A program made the position numbers and the translations under genes. A stretch of 53,771 nt of DNA from Corynebacterium sp. (GTDB taxonomy: Bacteria > Actinomycetota > Actinomycetes > Mycobacteriales > Mycobacteriaceae), in NCBI GenBank assembly GCA_030530875.1, contig JAUMUD010000013.1, forward strand, positions 1-53,771, in the 5' to 3' direction. Numbering within the stretch: the stretch's first letter is position 1; each line of letters begins with the position of its first letter. A model generated the notes under the pieces. The model was not told where the DNA came from. It ran no database searches and saw only the letters and a program-made list of their open reading frames with translations. Shown here one piece after another: positions 22,113-31,291 of the stretch.

Positions 22113-22140
22113 AAAAGGAGTTCTTCGGAACTCCTTTTTT
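22113..22140 (+). terminator. Terminator of the atp operon
   Basis: 11-bp perfect stem (22113-22123 with 22128-22138) with a TTCG loop, ending in a T-run. Confidence 0.9.
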
Positions 22141-22176
22141 CATGCCCGCCTTAAGCGCATTAAGTTCATTGCGCGC

Positions 22177-22204
22177 AAAAACGTGCAAGTTGGCGCATGT
22201 TTTT
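22177..22204 (+). terminator. Possible second hairpin after the atp operon
   Basis: 10-bp stem with one G-U pair (22177-22186 with 22195-22204). The T-run is part of the 3' arm, so it may back up the terminator at 22113-22140. Confidence 0.35.
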
Positions 22205-22221
22205 AGCTCACGTTTTGAATT

Positions 22222-22249
22222 TTGTCTACTAGATAATTTCGTGTAAAAT
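22222..22249 (+). promoter_or_regulatory. Promoter before the DUF2550 gene
   Basis: TTGTCT (22222-22227), 16 bases, TAAAAT (22244-22249). This predicts a start near 22256 and an untranslated leader of about 38 bases. Confidence 0.5.
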
Positions 22250-22293
22250 TCCCAAAAAAGGAGACCGGCCTAGATCCCCTCGGGAGTTCACGC

Positions 22294-22734
22294 ATGATGA
22301 TTCTAGTGGTAATTATCTGCCTTATTCTGGCAGTGCTTATTCTTCTGGGTGCATGGCGATTTTTTGTTATTCGCCGTGCCGGAACTCCCGTGCGCATTAG
22401 GCACCTTCCCAAGCCGGATTTTCGTGGTTGGCGCCACGGCGTGATGATTTATCGCGGGGATGAAATCCACTTTTATCAAGTCCGCTCCCTTTCCCCATTC
22501 CCGGATCGCTGCTTTCTCCGCAATAAGGTGAGCCATGAAGGCCGTCGTACTGCAACTCCTGAAGAAATCGCCCGTATTGGCGATGGACTAGCCATTATCA
22601 CCGTCCATCAATCTGGCCAGGAATTTGAATTCGCACTCGATAACCAGGCCGAACTCGCATTTACCGCCTGGATTGAATCCGCACCATCTGATCAGCTCCG
22701 CCGCACTGTGCGCCGCTTTATGGAGCGATACTAA
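22294..22734 (+). CDS. DUF2550-type membrane-anchored protein
   Basis: 146 residues: one N-terminal membrane segment (about residues 2-21), then a soluble domain with many Arg and Asp residues and no catalytic motif I recognise. The family, as I recall it, is found directly after atpC in corynebacteria and mycobacteria; function unknown. GGGAG stands 7 bases before the ATG. It has its own promoter and a terminator separates it from the atp genes. Confidence 0.75.
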   Translation: MMILVVIICLILAVLILLGAWRFFVIRRAGTPVRIRHLPKPDFRGWRHGVMIYRGDEIHFYQVRSLSPFPDRCFLRNKVSHEGRRTATPEEIARIGDGLAIITVHQSGQEFEFALDNQAELAFTAWIESAPSDQLRRTVRRFMERY

Positions 22735-22788
22735 AAAGACTTAGCAATACTAAAAAGACCCAAAGAAACAACAAAGTTCCAAAGCTGT

Positions 22789-22794
22789 TAGTAT
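22789..22794 (+). promoter_or_regulatory. -10 box TAGTAT for leaderless nucS mRNA
   Basis: Seven bases separate TAGTAT from the nucS ATG, and no ribosome site precedes that ATG. A 13-base direct repeat (22728-22740, 22747-22759) lies upstream. Confidence 0.5.
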
Positions 22795-22801
22795 ATGCCT
22801 T

Positions 22802-23461
22802 ATGCGCTTGGTACTAGCTCGTTGTTCAGTAGATTATATTGGCCGCTTGGATGCACATCTGCCCATGGCAGATCGCCTGCTCATGATTAAGGCCGATGGC
22901 TCAATTTCTATTCATGCTGATGACCGCGCGTATAAGCCACTCAACTGGATGACCCCACCTTGCACCATCACTGAGGATGAGGGCCTGTGGGTAGTTGAGA
23001 ATAAAAAGGGGGAGCAGCTTCGCATCACCATTGATGAGATCTACTCGGAAACCGCCCGCGATCTGGGGGAGGACCCTGGTCTGATCAAGGATGGCGTGGA
23101 AGCGCACTTGCAGGAACTTCTCGCCGAACATATTGAAACCCTCGGCGAAGGCTACACCCTCATCAGGCGTGAGTATCCGACACCAATTGGCCCTGTCGAT
23201 ATTCTCTGCACCGATGAAAAGGGCGAAACTGTGGCCGTGGAAATTAAGCGCCGCGGTGGCATTGATGGTGTGGAACAGCTCACCAGGTATGTGGAACTTC
23301 TTAACCGCGACTCTGTTCTTGCCCCCGTTCATGGCGTCTTCGCCGCCCAGGAAATTAAGCACCAGGCTCGCGTCCTCGCTGAGGACCGTGGCTTGCGCTG
23401 CGTGACCCTCGATTATGATGCCCTGCGCGGCATTGAATCCGATGAGCTGACCCTTTTCTAA
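22802..23461 (+). CDS. nucS: Endonuclease NucS (EndoMS, mismatch-specific)
   Basis: Cuts double-stranded DNA at mismatches. In actinobacteria without MutS/MutL it provides mismatch repair with the sliding clamp. 219 residues. The N-terminal DNA-binding/dimer domain starts [16 protein letters not shown]. The C-terminal RecB-like nuclease shows [13 protein letters not shown] and [10 protein letters not shown] (catalytic Asp and Glu-x-Lys). The mRNA is probably leaderless. Confidence 0.95.
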   Translation: MRLVLARCSVDYIGRLDAHLPMADRLLMIKADGSISIHADDRAYKPLNWMTPPCTITEDEGLWVVENKKGEQLRITIDEIYSETARDLGEDPGLIKDGVEAHLQELLAEHIETLGEGYTLIRREYPTPIGPVDILCTDEKGETVAVEIKRRGGIDGVEQLTRYVELLNRDSVLAPVHGVFAAQEIKHQARVLAEDRGLRCVTLDYDALRGIESDELTLF

Positions 23462-23462
23462 A

Positions 23463-23726
23463 ATGGCTAAGCGTAAGAATAAGTGGTCCAAGCCCCATCG
23501 CCCACTCACGATGGGCATTCATGGTGGCGCCCGCACGGAAGAAGGCCCTTCTTGGGACTTCGGCCGCCCCTACCAAGTACATAATATCCCCGCCGCCCAA
23601 GCCCGCAAGCACTATATTTGCCCCGGCTGCAATAGTGATATCTTCCCCGGCGAAAGCCACATTGTCGCCTGGGCCGACCCTGAATTCCGCCGCCATTGGC
23701 ATAACCGCTGCTGGGATAGGCGTTAA
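23463..23726 (+). CDS. Conserved small protein with zinc-ribbon-like cysteines
   Basis: An 87-residue basic protein one base after nucS, so cotranscribed. C-terminal half: HYICPGCNSDIFPGESH then HWHNRCW, a Cys-x2-Cys...His-x2-Cys-like set that could bind zinc. Relatives in actinobacteria are, from memory, annotated as ATP/GTP-binding, but I see no nucleotide-binding motif. A link with NucS is only positional. Confidence 0.7.
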   Translation: MAKRKNKWSKPHRPLTMGIHGGARTEEGPSWDFGRPYQVHNIPAAQARKHYICPGCNSDIFPGESHIVAWADPEFRRHWHNRCWDRR

Positions 23727-23802
23727 GCGAAAAACAAACCAAAAGACATAGACACAAAAATTCCACATAAACCCAGTTCCACTTCCTAGGTTAGGACCCC
23801 TC

Positions 23803-24108
23803 ATGCTTATTGCTTTCTCTGTTGCGCCGACTAATACCAATAATTCCGATGCTGATATGGCTGATGTGGTGAGTGAGGCCATTCGCGTTGTGCGCGAATC
23901 GGGCCTTCCTCATGAGACCAATGCCATGTTTACCCTGATTGAAGGGGAGTGGGATGAGGTGATGGCTGTGGTGAAGAAGGCCACGGATGCTGTTCTTGCC
24001 CATAGCCCACGCGCAAGTCTTGTTATTAAGGCCGATATTCGTCCCGGACGGACGAATATGATCACTGATAAAGTGGAATCTGTTAATCGCATCCTAGGTC
24101 AGGCATAG
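23803..24108 (+). CDS. Thiamine-binding protein of the MTH1187/YkoF-like family
   Basis: A 101-residue ferredoxin-like fold protein (MLIAFSVAPTN... and SLVIKADIRPGRTNMI). Relatives bind thiamine or hydroxymethylpyrimidine. Known from family resemblance only, and no transporter genes lie nearby. It is 10 bases before the thioredoxin-like gene. Confidence 0.75.
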   Translation: MLIAFSVAPTNTNNSDADMADVVSEAIRVVRESGLPHETNAMFTLIEGEWDEVMAVVKKATDAVLAHSPRASLVIKADIRPGRTNMITDKVESVNRILGQA

Positions 24109-24118
24109 GAAGGACACC

Positions 24119-24943
24119 ATGGTTTTTGATCTCTCCACCCTCGCTCAGAAGAATGAGGGCAATGGCGATGAAAATACAATTTTTGTAAACCACGAGAATA
24201 TCGAAGCAGAGGTTCTGCACAAGAGCCGCGAACTGCCAGTAGTCATTCTTGTTGGTAGTGCACGTTCCGCAGCCAGTGAAGGTCTGCGCAAGGACCTAGG
24301 TACTCTTGCTGGTCAGGCCAATAATACCTGGCGTTTTGCCTATATTGATGCCGATAAATTTGGCGATATTGCACAGATGCTTGGTGTGCAAGCACTGCCA
24401 ACAGTTGTCGCTCTGTACCAGGCCCGCCCAGTGGCAAGCTTCCAGGGTGGCCAGTCCATGGAGAATCTCCAGCGCTGGACCGCAGCCCTTGTAGCCAAGA
24501 CCACCGGCGGTGCTGAAGGTGAAGCCGAGCCAGAGCCAGTAGCCGACCCACGCTTCAACCCAGCCCTTGAGGCCATGGAACGCGGTGACTTTGATGCTGC
24601 CATTGCTGTTTATGATGAGATCCTGGCCAAGGAACCAGCCAATAAGGAAGCCAAGGCCGGTCGCGATAATGCCGTCTTCCTTGGTCGCCTAAATGCCCAG
24701 GCCCAGGCGGGTACTGATCCACTTGCAGCCCTGCAGGCTAATCCGGAAGATATTCCAACCATTCTGGCTGCTGCTGATGCTTTGGTTGCCTCCGGCGCAC
24801 CAGAAGCTGCTTTTGACCTTCTCATTCAGCACATTAAGAAGACTGAGGCCAAGGACCGTCTCCTTGAGCTCTTTGCGCTCTTTGATGCTTCCGATCCACG
24901 CGTGATGGCAGCCCGCCAAAAGATGGCGAGTGCTCTGTTTTAG
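24119..24943 (+). CDS. Thioredoxin-fold / TPR protein (CnoX/YbbN-like)
   Basis: 274 residues. An N-terminal thioredoxin fold (VVILVGSARSAASEGLRKDL ... QALPTVVALYQ) is followed by TPR-like helices from about residue 140. The position of the usual CxxC reads SARS, so it is not a disulfide reductase. Such proteins act as co-chaperones in other bacteria. AGGAAGG precedes the ATG. Confidence 0.85.
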   Translation: MVFDLSTLAQKNEGNGDENTIFVNHENIEAEVLHKSRELPVVILVGSARSAASEGLRKDLGTLAGQANNTWRFAYIDADKFGDIAQMLGVQALPTVVALYQARPVASFQGGQSMENLQRWTAALVAKTTGGAEGEAEPEPVADPRFNPALEAMERGDFDAAIAVYDEILAKEPANKEAKAGRDNAVFLGRLNAQAQAGTDPLAALQANPEDIPTILAAADALVASGAPEAAFDLLIQHIKKTEAKDRLLELFALFDASDPRVMAARQKMASALF

Positions 24944-24989
24944 AGCGTGTGATCAGGCAATCGATGAATAGATGAATTATCCTGTAGTC

Positions 24990-25778
24990 ATGACTAATCG
25001 GGTTATTGACTTTGCCGGTGTATCCTTTATTCGTGGTGGCCGCACCATCATTGGCCCAGTGGACTGGGTAGTTAATGAAGGTGAGCGGTGGATTGTCTTC
25101 GGCCCGAATGGGGCTGGCAAGACCACCCTTTTTAGAATTGCAAGCACTAATGAATGGCCTTCTGAGGGCGAAGTTAGTGTTCTTGGTGGCAAGTTTGGCA
25201 AGACCAATCTTGCTGATCTTCGCTCCCTTATCGGCATGAGCTCCGCTGCTTTGGCGGAGCGAATCCCTGGGGCTGAAACAGTTAATGACCTCGTGCTCTC
25301 CGCCGGCTATGCCATTCTTGGTCGCTGGCGTGAGCAATATGATGAGGCCGATATTGCCCGGCGCGATTTGATGCTGCGTAATACGGGTATTACCCATCTT
25401 GCTGAGCGTACCTGGGGTACCTTGAGTGAGGGCGAGAAGAAGCGTGTTCTTATTGCCCGTGCTTTGATGGCTGATCCTGAGCTTTTGCTTCTTGATGAGC
25501 CTGCTGCTGGTCTTGACCTTGGTGCTCGTGAGGATTTGGTGGCCTATCTTTCCCGTTTGGCTAGGAATCCGCAGTCCCCAACGATGGTGATGGTTACTCA
25601 CCATGTGGAGGATATTCCTCAGGGCTTTACTCATGCTTTGATTCTTGGCATGGGTACTGTTGTTGCCCAGGGTCCGTTGGAAGAAACTCTTACTGCTGAG
25701 AATCTCTCACAGGCCTTTAATCAGCCTATCGCTGTTGAGCGAATTGATGGCCGTTTCTTTGCTCATCGTGCCCAGTAG
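24990..25778 (+). CDS. ABC transporter-type ATPase
   Basis: 262 residues. Walker A is GPNGAGKTT, the signature LSEGEKKRV and Walker B LLLLDEPAAGLD. No permease is next to it, so it is either a partner of a distant membrane protein or a soluble ATPase like ModF/YfmI types. The start is placed at ATG 24990; an ATG at 24972 is also in frame. TATCCT lies 6 bases upstream of 24990 with no ribosome site, suggesting a leaderless mRNA. Confidence 0.88.
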   Translation: MTNRVIDFAGVSFIRGGRTIIGPVDWVVNEGERWIVFGPNGAGKTTLFRIASTNEWPSEGEVSVLGGKFGKTNLADLRSLIGMSSAALAERIPGAETVNDLVLSAGYAILGRWREQYDEADIARRDLMLRNTGITHLAERTWGTLSEGEKKRVLIARALMADPELLLLDEPAAGLDLGAREDLVAYLSRLARNPQSPTMVMVTHHVEDIPQGFTHALILGMGTVVAQGPLEETLTAENLSQAFNQPIAVERIDGRFFAHRAQ

Positions 25779-25830
25779 GGCATAAGAAGCACTACTCGTA
25801 GCTTATAAAATCTTCATCAAATTAAGCTAT

Positions 25831-25858
25831 TTGATCTCAATCGAAGTTCGAGTATAAT
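25831..25858 (+). promoter_or_regulatory. Promoter TTGATC-N16-TATAAT
   Basis: A near-consensus promoter in the 158-base gap after the ABC ATPase gene. The terminator at 25881-25909 lies only about 20 bases past the expected start. Confidence 0.55.
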
Positions 25859-25880
25859 TCTTCTTGTCCAAAATCACGCG

Positions 25881-25909
25881 CCCACCTTCGTAACCCGGAG
25901 GTGGGTTTT
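25881..25909 (+). terminator. Terminator between the ABC ATPase and methyltransferase genes
   Basis: 8-bp stem with one G-U pair (25881-25888 with 25898-25905), then TTTT. Confidence 0.7.
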
Positions 25910-25923
25910 GGACTATTCGGCAC

Positions 25924-25929
25924 TATACT
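25924..25929 (+). promoter_or_regulatory. -10 box TATACT for a leaderless methyltransferase mRNA
   Basis: Seven bases lie between TATACT and the ATG at 25937. No ribosome site is present. Confidence 0.5.
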
Positions 25930-25936
25930 GGTTGCT

Positions 25937-27163
25937 ATGCTAAGCCCCGACGAAGTGCACTACCTCGCCAGCAATATTGACCATATCCGCGATATTCGCG
26001 CGGGCATGGATTCACTGGGTGATCGCCTTGCGGTGATGGGGCAGCTCAATAAAGAATTTGGTGATTATGCCAGGGCAGTAGCGGAGCTCTTTTATGCCTG
26101 GGAATCCGCTACTGGTAAATTCCCTAATCCACAAAGCTTGATTCTTTGCACGGACTCTGCCCAGCAGGCCACCCCATGGCCTGTGGCCTACTATCGTGCG
26201 TGCCGTATCGCTGAACTTGCTAAAACCAAAAATATCTCAGTGGTTACGGATGTGACCTGTTCTGTGGGTACTGAGTTGCTCGCCTTGCAAGAAGTCATCG
26301 AATCCGATGCTTCCGGGGTAGATGTTGAGTCTCTTAATCTGATTGGTTCCGACCTTGATATGGGCCGTGCGGCTATGGCGCGGGCCAATGGGGTTGATTA
26401 TGTGCTGCGGGCTGATGCGCTGGCACCGGCAGTGTTAGGACCACGCATTGTGATTGCCGATCCTGCTCGTCGTAGTGGTGGGCGGCGTATTGTGCGACCT
26501 GAGGATTTGATGCCACCACTGCCTGATGTGGTGGATACTTATGCGGGACAGCCACTTGCCATTAAGTGTGCACCGGGTATTGATTATTCCGAGTGGCAGG
26601 GCCTGGTGAGTGTTGTCAGTCTTGATGGCGGTGTGAAGGAAGCATGCCTGTATAGCCAGGAATTTCTTTCTTGTGAGCAATTGCAGGTGCGCGAGGCCGT
26701 GGTCATTAAGGACGGTGTGGTGCATGAGCAGATTACAAGCATGGAACCGGATTTTGATGCACCGGAGAAAAATGGTGTCCTCGGCCGCTATATTGTGGAG
26801 CCCGATGGGGCAGTGATTCGCGCCGGGCTGGTGGGGCATTGGGCCGCACGCCATGGGCTGTGGTTTTTGGATCCGCATATTGCTTTCCTGACAGGAGATT
26901 CCATTCCCGCAGGTCATTCCGGGTGGGAGGTAAAATCATGCGTGCCGCTCAAGAAGCTTAAGGCCGCCGTGCGTGAGGCCGGTTTTGATTCGGTGGAGAT
27001 TTTGGTGCGTGGTGTGAACCAGGACCCGGATGTATTGCGTAAGAAGTTGGGCTTGGGCAAAAAGAAATCTAAAAATCCTCGTCCCGGTGCGATTATCCTT
27101 GCACGCATTGGGAATAATGCCCAGGCCTACTTGTGTGGGCCGCGTGAATTTGTGGAAAAGTAG
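25937..27163 (+). CDS. SAM-dependent methyltransferase with THUMP-like domain
   Basis: 408 residues. The SAM-binding loop is TDVTCSVGTELLAL, followed by IGSDLDMGRAAMARANG and IVIADPARRSGGRR (DPPY-like position). Relatives are class I methyltransferases with a THUMP-like C-terminus, likely acting on RNA; the substrate is unknown. ATG 25937 is chosen because of the -10 box 7 bases upstream. The C-terminus is lysine-rich (KKSKNPRPG). Confidence 0.82.
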   Translation: MLSPDEVHYLASNIDHIRDIRAGMDSLGDRLAVMGQLNKEFGDYARAVAELFYAWESATGKFPNPQSLILCTDSAQQATPWPVAYYRACRIAELAKTKNISVVTDVTCSVGTELLALQEVIESDASGVDVESLNLIGSDLDMGRAAMARANGVDYVLRADALAPAVLGPRIVIADPARRSGGRRIVRPEDLMPPLPDVVDTYAGQPLAIKCAPGIDYSEWQGLVSVVSLDGGVKEACLYSQEFLSCEQLQVREAVVIKDGVVHEQITSMEPDFDAPEKNGVLGRYIVEPDGAVIRAGLVGHWAARHGLWFLDPHIAFLTGDSIPAGHSGWEVKSCVPLKKLKAAVREAGFDSVEILVRGVNQDPDVLRKKLGLGKKKSKNPRPGAIILARIGNNAQAYLCGPREFVEK

Positions 27164-27181
27164 ACAGGGGACTAGACAGAT

Positions 27182-27229
27182 TAGTTCATATAAGTTACGG
27201 TATGATAAGACCTAGCGTTAAATGAACTA
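27182..27229 (+). promoter_or_regulatory. etfBA promoter region with an inverted repeat
   Basis: An 8-bp inverted repeat (27182-27189 with 27222-27229) flanks a TATGAT -10 candidate (27201-27206). This could be an operator or a leader hairpin. Confidence 0.35.
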
Positions 27230-27256
27230 TTCCCAATAAAGAAAGGTGAACACCCC

Positions 27257-28039
27257 ATGCCCACTATTGTGGCTTTGGTTAAGCATGTTCCCGATACCTG
27301 GTCGGTAAAGACCCTCGATGAGAATAACCGCCTTCACCGTGAGGGTGCCGATGAGATCATCGATGAAATTAGCTCGTATGCTGTGGAACAGGCACTCCGT
27401 ATTAAAGAAGCTGACCCAAGCTACAAGGTGGTAGCACTCGCCATGGGTCCTGAGCGTGCTGATGAGGCACTGCGTAAGGCCATCGCTATGGGTGCTGATG
27501 AGGCAGTGCTGCTCACTGATGAAGCACTTGTTGGTTCTGATGCACTGGCCACCGCATGGGCACTGAATAATGCCATTAACACCATTGAGGATGTGCAGCT
27601 GGTTATTGCCGGTAATGCTTCCTCCGATGGTGCTACTGGTCTGGTCCCAGGCATTATTGCTGAATACCGTCAGGTGCCAGCCCTGACTCAGCTCTCCGAG
27701 CTTTCTATTTCCGACGGCACCATTCGCGGTACCCGCGTGGTCCCTGAGGGCACCTATGGTCTTGAGGCACCACTTCCTGCCATTGCCACTGTGAGCGATA
27801 AGGCTGATAACCCACGCTTCCCAGCATTCAAGGGCATTATGGCCGCCAAGAAGGCAGAGATTAAGCACCTCAGCATTGCTGAAATTGGTGTTGCCCCAGA
27901 GCAGGTTGGTGCTGCTCATGCCGCTACTGTTGTTAATTCCGCAACTCCTCGTCCCGAGCGCACTACTGGTGAGATTGTTCGTGGCGCACAGGCTGTTCCA
28001 CGCCTGGTCGAGTTCCTCAAAGAGAAGAATTTCATCTAA
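27257..28039 (+). CDS. etfB: Electron transfer flavoprotein subunit beta
   Basis: 260 residues. It pairs with EtfA to take electrons from acyl-CoA and other dehydrogenases, and binds AMP. Family features: VALVKHVPDT at the N-terminus and AMGPERADEALRKAIAMGAD. AAGGTGA precedes the ATG. It is 14 bases before etfA. Confidence 0.94.
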   Translation: MPTIVALVKHVPDTWSVKTLDENNRLHREGADEIIDEISSYAVEQALRIKEADPSYKVVALAMGPERADEALRKAIAMGADEAVLLTDEALVGSDALATAWALNNAINTIEDVQLVIAGNASSDGATGLVPGIIAEYRQVPALTQLSELSISDGTIRGTRVVPEGTYGLEAPLPAIATVSDKADNPRFPAFKGIMAAKKAEIKHLSIAEIGVAPEQVGAAHAATVVNSATPRPERTTGEIVRGAQAVPRLVEFLKEKNFI

Positions 28040-28053
28040 GAAGGGGATAGATA

Positions 28054-28959
28054 ATGGTTTATGTACTTGCTGATTCCTCCGCAGAACTCACCTCTGAGCT
28101 CATTACCGCAGCCCGCCCACTTGGCCCAGTGACCGCTGTCGTCATTGGTGAAAACTCCGCCAACTTCGCTGAACTCGGTGCTGAGCGCGTGGTTCGTGTC
28201 GCTGTTGCTGACCGCATTATTTTCCCAGCTGTCGACGCCCTGGTAGCACTGGCTGCCAATGAGCCAGCCCCAATTGTTGTGGCCGCTGGCCCAACCGGCA
28301 ATGAGATTGCAGGCCGCGTGGCTGTTCGCCTGAGCGCCGGTGTTCTCACCGATGTGGTCGCCATTAATGCTGATGGCACCGCAACCCAGTCCATCTTCGG
28401 TGACACCATTACTGTTAGCTCCGCTGCCGGTGGTGCAACTCCTGTTTACACTGTGCGTCCTGGTGCCGTGACCCCTGAGCCACAGGCCGCTGCCGGTGAG
28501 GAACTCACCATCGGAGCTGCCGCACCAAGCGCCCTCGAGCCAACTGTCACCAGCTTCACCCCAGCCACCCCATCCAAGCGCCCAGAGCTTTCCACCGCTA
28601 AGGTCGTTGTGGCCGGTGGCCGTGGTGTTGGTGGACGTGAAGGTTTCGATGAACTGGTCGAGCCACTGGCCGATGCCCTCGGTGCCGCTGTTGGTGTGAC
28701 CCGTGACGTGGTCGATGAAGGCCACTATGACGGCAAGTACCAGGTCGGTCAGACCGGTGTCACTGTTAGCCCAGACCTCTACATCGCCCTTGGTATTTCT
28801 GGTGCTATCCAGCACAAGTCCGGTATGCAGACCTCCAATACCATTGTGGCCATCAATACCGATGAAGATGCCCCAATTTTTGAAATTGCGGACCTCGGTG
28901 TGGTTGCCGATGTTCATGAGGTCGTCCCAGCCCTGCTTGAGGCTATCAAGGAATCCTAA
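28054..28959 (+). CDS. etfA: Electron transfer flavoprotein subunit alpha
   Basis: 301 residues, carrying the FAD. The C-terminal FAD-binding part shows [34 protein letters not shown] and [14 protein letters not shown]. Directly followed (8 bases) by the cysteine desulfurase gene, so the operon probably includes it. Confidence 0.95.
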   Translation: MVYVLADSSAELTSELITAARPLGPVTAVVIGENSANFAELGAERVVRVAVADRIIFPAVDALVALAANEPAPIVVAAGPTGNEIAGRVAVRLSAGVLTDVVAINADGTATQSIFGDTITVSSAAGGATPVYTVRPGAVTPEPQAAAGEELTIGAAAPSALEPTVTSFTPATPSKRPELSTAKVVVAGGRGVGGREGFDELVEPLADALGAAVGVTRDVVDEGHYDGKYQVGQTGVTVSPDLYIALGISGAIQHKSGMQTSNTIVAINTDEDAPIFEIADLGVVADVHEVVPALLEAIKES

Positions 28960-28967
28960 AATTCCTC

Positions 28968-30098
28968 ATGTATTGTGATTACGCGGCCACCTCCCCAATC
29001 CGGCAGGTGGCCATTGATACATGGGCAGAAAATGCCCACTACCTTAACCCCGCCGGCCAATATAAGCTCGGCCGAGATGCCCGCCGCGTACTCGAAACCG
29101 CCCGCGAGGAAATCGCAGCCCTGCTTGGGGCAGAGCCCATTGAGGTGATTTTCACCGCCTCCGGCACAGAGGCCGATAATATGGCCCTTCTTGGCATGAG
29201 CACAGGAGATAGCAGCAGCCATATTATTGCTTCCCCTATTGAGCACCCCGCTATTCGTGAGAGCCTCGCGCACCGGGCTAGCCAGGGTACGCAGCTAAGC
29301 TACCTTGATGTGGACTCCACTGGCATTGTGTCCGTGGATAATCCCGTGCTCGATACCCAGGCTTCAGTGGCCACCATGATGTGGGCCAATAATGAGACCG
29401 GCGCCATCCAGCCAGTCCAGGAATTTGTGGCACGTGCACAGGCAGCCGGCACTCCTACCCATATTGATGCGGTGCAGGTAGTCGGCCATTTGCCGATCAA
29501 TTTCTCCGAGCTTGGGGCCACAACCCTTGCAGCAAGTGCCCATAAATTTGGTGGTCCGCGCGGTGTGGGCTTCCTGCTGGCCAAGCGCACCGCACCACTG
29601 CATGCGGTTCTTTTTGGTGGCGGCCAGGAGCGCCGCCTGCGCCCAGGCACGGTGGATGTGGCTGGTGCAGCAGCTACTGCAGCAGCACTGACTGAGGCCT
29701 ATGCCAATCACGAGGCTGAGAATGCACATATCCGCACCCTTCGAAATACCCTGCGTGAGAGAATTCAAAAGAGCATTCCTAATGTCATTATCCACACACC
29801 AGAGGGTGATGATTCAAGCCTGCCTGGCCACCTTTATGTCTCCTTTATCGGTGCTGAGGGCGATAGTCTCATTATGCTTCTTGATGCCGCCGGCATTGCT
29901 TGTTCCACAGGTTCGGCCTGCTCAAGTGGTGTAAACCGTGCCAGTGAAGTGCTTCTTGCCCAGGGTGTGAGTGAGAAGGACGCCCGCTCCGCGCTGCGCT
30001 TTAGCCTTGGCCGTAATAACACCACCGAAGAAGTGGAGAACCTGCTTAACCTTCTTCCGGATATTGTGGAACGTGCCCGCCTTGCCGGAATGGCGTAA
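28968..30098 (+). CDS. Cysteine desulfurase (NifS/IscS type)
   Basis: A PLP enzyme taking sulfur from cysteine. 376 residues. The PLP lysine is in ASAHKFGGPRG and the catalytic cysteine in STGSACSSGVN. It lies between etfA and mnmA, which fits a sulfur donor for tRNA thiolation. No scaffold gene iscU lies beside it. Confidence 0.93.
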   Translation: MYCDYAATSPIRQVAIDTWAENAHYLNPAGQYKLGRDARRVLETAREEIAALLGAEPIEVIFTASGTEADNMALLGMSTGDSSSHIIASPIEHPAIRESLAHRASQGTQLSYLDVDSTGIVSVDNPVLDTQASVATMMWANNETGAIQPVQEFVARAQAAGTPTHIDAVQVVGHLPINFSELGATTLAASAHKFGGPRGVGFLLAKRTAPLHAVLFGGGQERRLRPGTVDVAGAAATAAALTEAYANHEAENAHIRTLRNTLRERIQKSIPNVIIHTPEGDDSSLPGHLYVSFIGAEGDSLIMLLDAAGIACSTGSACSSGVNRASEVLLAQGVSEKDARSALRFSLGRNNTTEEVENLLNLLPDIVERARLAGMA

Positions 30099-30166
30099 AC
30101 TGTACGAATTACGAGTGAGGGAAACCTCAAAGTTTAATTCTCACCCAGATTTATCGCGGAGGTATG

Positions 30167-31288
30167 ATGCGTGTTCTTGCTGCCATGAGTGGTGGCGTTG
30201 ATTCGGCAGTAGCAGCAGCCAGGCTGGTCAAAGCCGGCCATGAGGTTGTAGGCGTACACCTAGCACTGAGCCAAGATGCTCAGGTGGTGCGCGCTTCTTC
30301 CCGTGGTTGCTGCTCCTTGGAGGACTCTGCTGATGCACGACGCGTCTGCGATAAGCTCGGCATTCCCTTCTATGTGTGGGATTTTTCCGATCGCTTCAAG
30401 GCTGATGTCATTGATGACTTCATCCATTCTTATGAGATTGGTGAGACCCCAAATCCCTGCCTGCGCTGCAATGAGAAAATCAAATTCGAGGCTCTCCTTG
30501 AGCGTGGTGTAGCCCTGGGCTTTGATGCCGTAGCCACCGGCCACTATGCCACCATCACCGAAGATGGCTATCTGCGCCGTGGCATTGACCCAAATAAGGA
30601 TCAGTCCTATGTCCTTGGAGTGCTAAGCGCCAAAGACCTCTCCCGCTGCATCTTCCCATGCGGCGATACCCCAAAGCCACAAATCCGTGAAGAGGCTGCA
30701 GCCATGGGCTTTTCCGTGGCATCCAAGCCGGACTCCTATGACATCTGCTTCATTCCTGATGGCAATACCCAGGCCTTCCTGGGCAAGCACATTGGTCTTC
30801 GACCAGGCATGATTGTGGACCAGGAGGGTCATAAGCTCAAGGAGCATGAGGGCACCTATGAGTTCACCATTGGTCAGCGCAAGGGCCTCGATATTCGCGT
30901 TCCTGCGGCTGATGGCAAGCCACGCTATGTCACCAAGATTGACGCCAAAACCAATACCGTGACCGTCGGCCCAAAGGCAGCACTGAGCATTGGCACCATC
31001 TATGCCGATCGCCTCAAGTACCTGCACCCAGCAATGGAGCAGCTGGCTAAGGCCCCATTGCACTGCCAGGTCCAGGTACGCGCCCATGGTGGTCTTGCAG
31101 ATTGCACTGCAGAGATTCGCCCGAACCCCGAGGACCCAGAGAACCCAACCCTGGTTCTGGAGCTCGATGCACCCCTTCGTGGTGTTGCCCCTGGTCAGGC
31201 AGCCGTGCTCTATCTTCCTGATCCCGAGGGCGATATTGTTCTGGGTAGCGGAACCATTGCTGACACGAAATCGGTAGAGTATAATTAA
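30167..31288 (+). CDS. mnmA: tRNA-specific 2-thiouridylase
   Basis: Adds sulfur to wobble U34 of tRNA Lys, Glu and Gln. 373 residues. The PP-loop is [11 protein letters not shown], with catalytic cysteines in NPCLRCN and [13 protein letters not shown] 30167 is chosen over 30164 because GGAGG (30158-30162) is 4 bases away instead of 1. The 3' end contains a promoter for the next gene. Confidence 0.96.
   Translation: MRVLAAMSGGVDSAVAAARLVKAGHEVVGVHLALSQDAQVVRASSRGCCSLEDSADARRVCDKLGIPFYVWDFSDRFKADVIDDFIHSYEIGETPNPCLRCNEKIKFEALLERGVALGFDAVATGHYATITEDGYLRRGIDPNKDQSYVLGVLSAKDLSRCIFPCGDTPKPQIREEAAAMGFSVASKPDSYDICFIPDGNTQAFLGKHIGLRPGMIVDQEGHKLKEHEGTYEFTIGQRKGLDIRVPAADGKPRYVTKIDAKTNTVTVGPKAALSIGTIYADRLKYLHPAMEQLAKAPLHCQVQVRAHGGLADCTAEIRPNPEDPENPTLVLELDAPLRGVAPGQAAVLYLPDPEGDIVLGSGTIADTKSVEYN
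31257..31285 (+). promoter_or_regulatory. Promoter for leaderless ybjQ inside the end of mnmA
   Basis: TTGCTG, 17 bases, TATAAT (31280-31285). The ATG of the next gene starts 6 bases later. Confidence 0.65.
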
Positions 31289-31291
31289 TTC

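Noticed and set aside
24972-24989. Earlier start for the ABC ATPase
   Set aside because: The first ATG lies inside the probable -10 box region (TATCCT) and adds six residues that look unlike a normal N-terminus.
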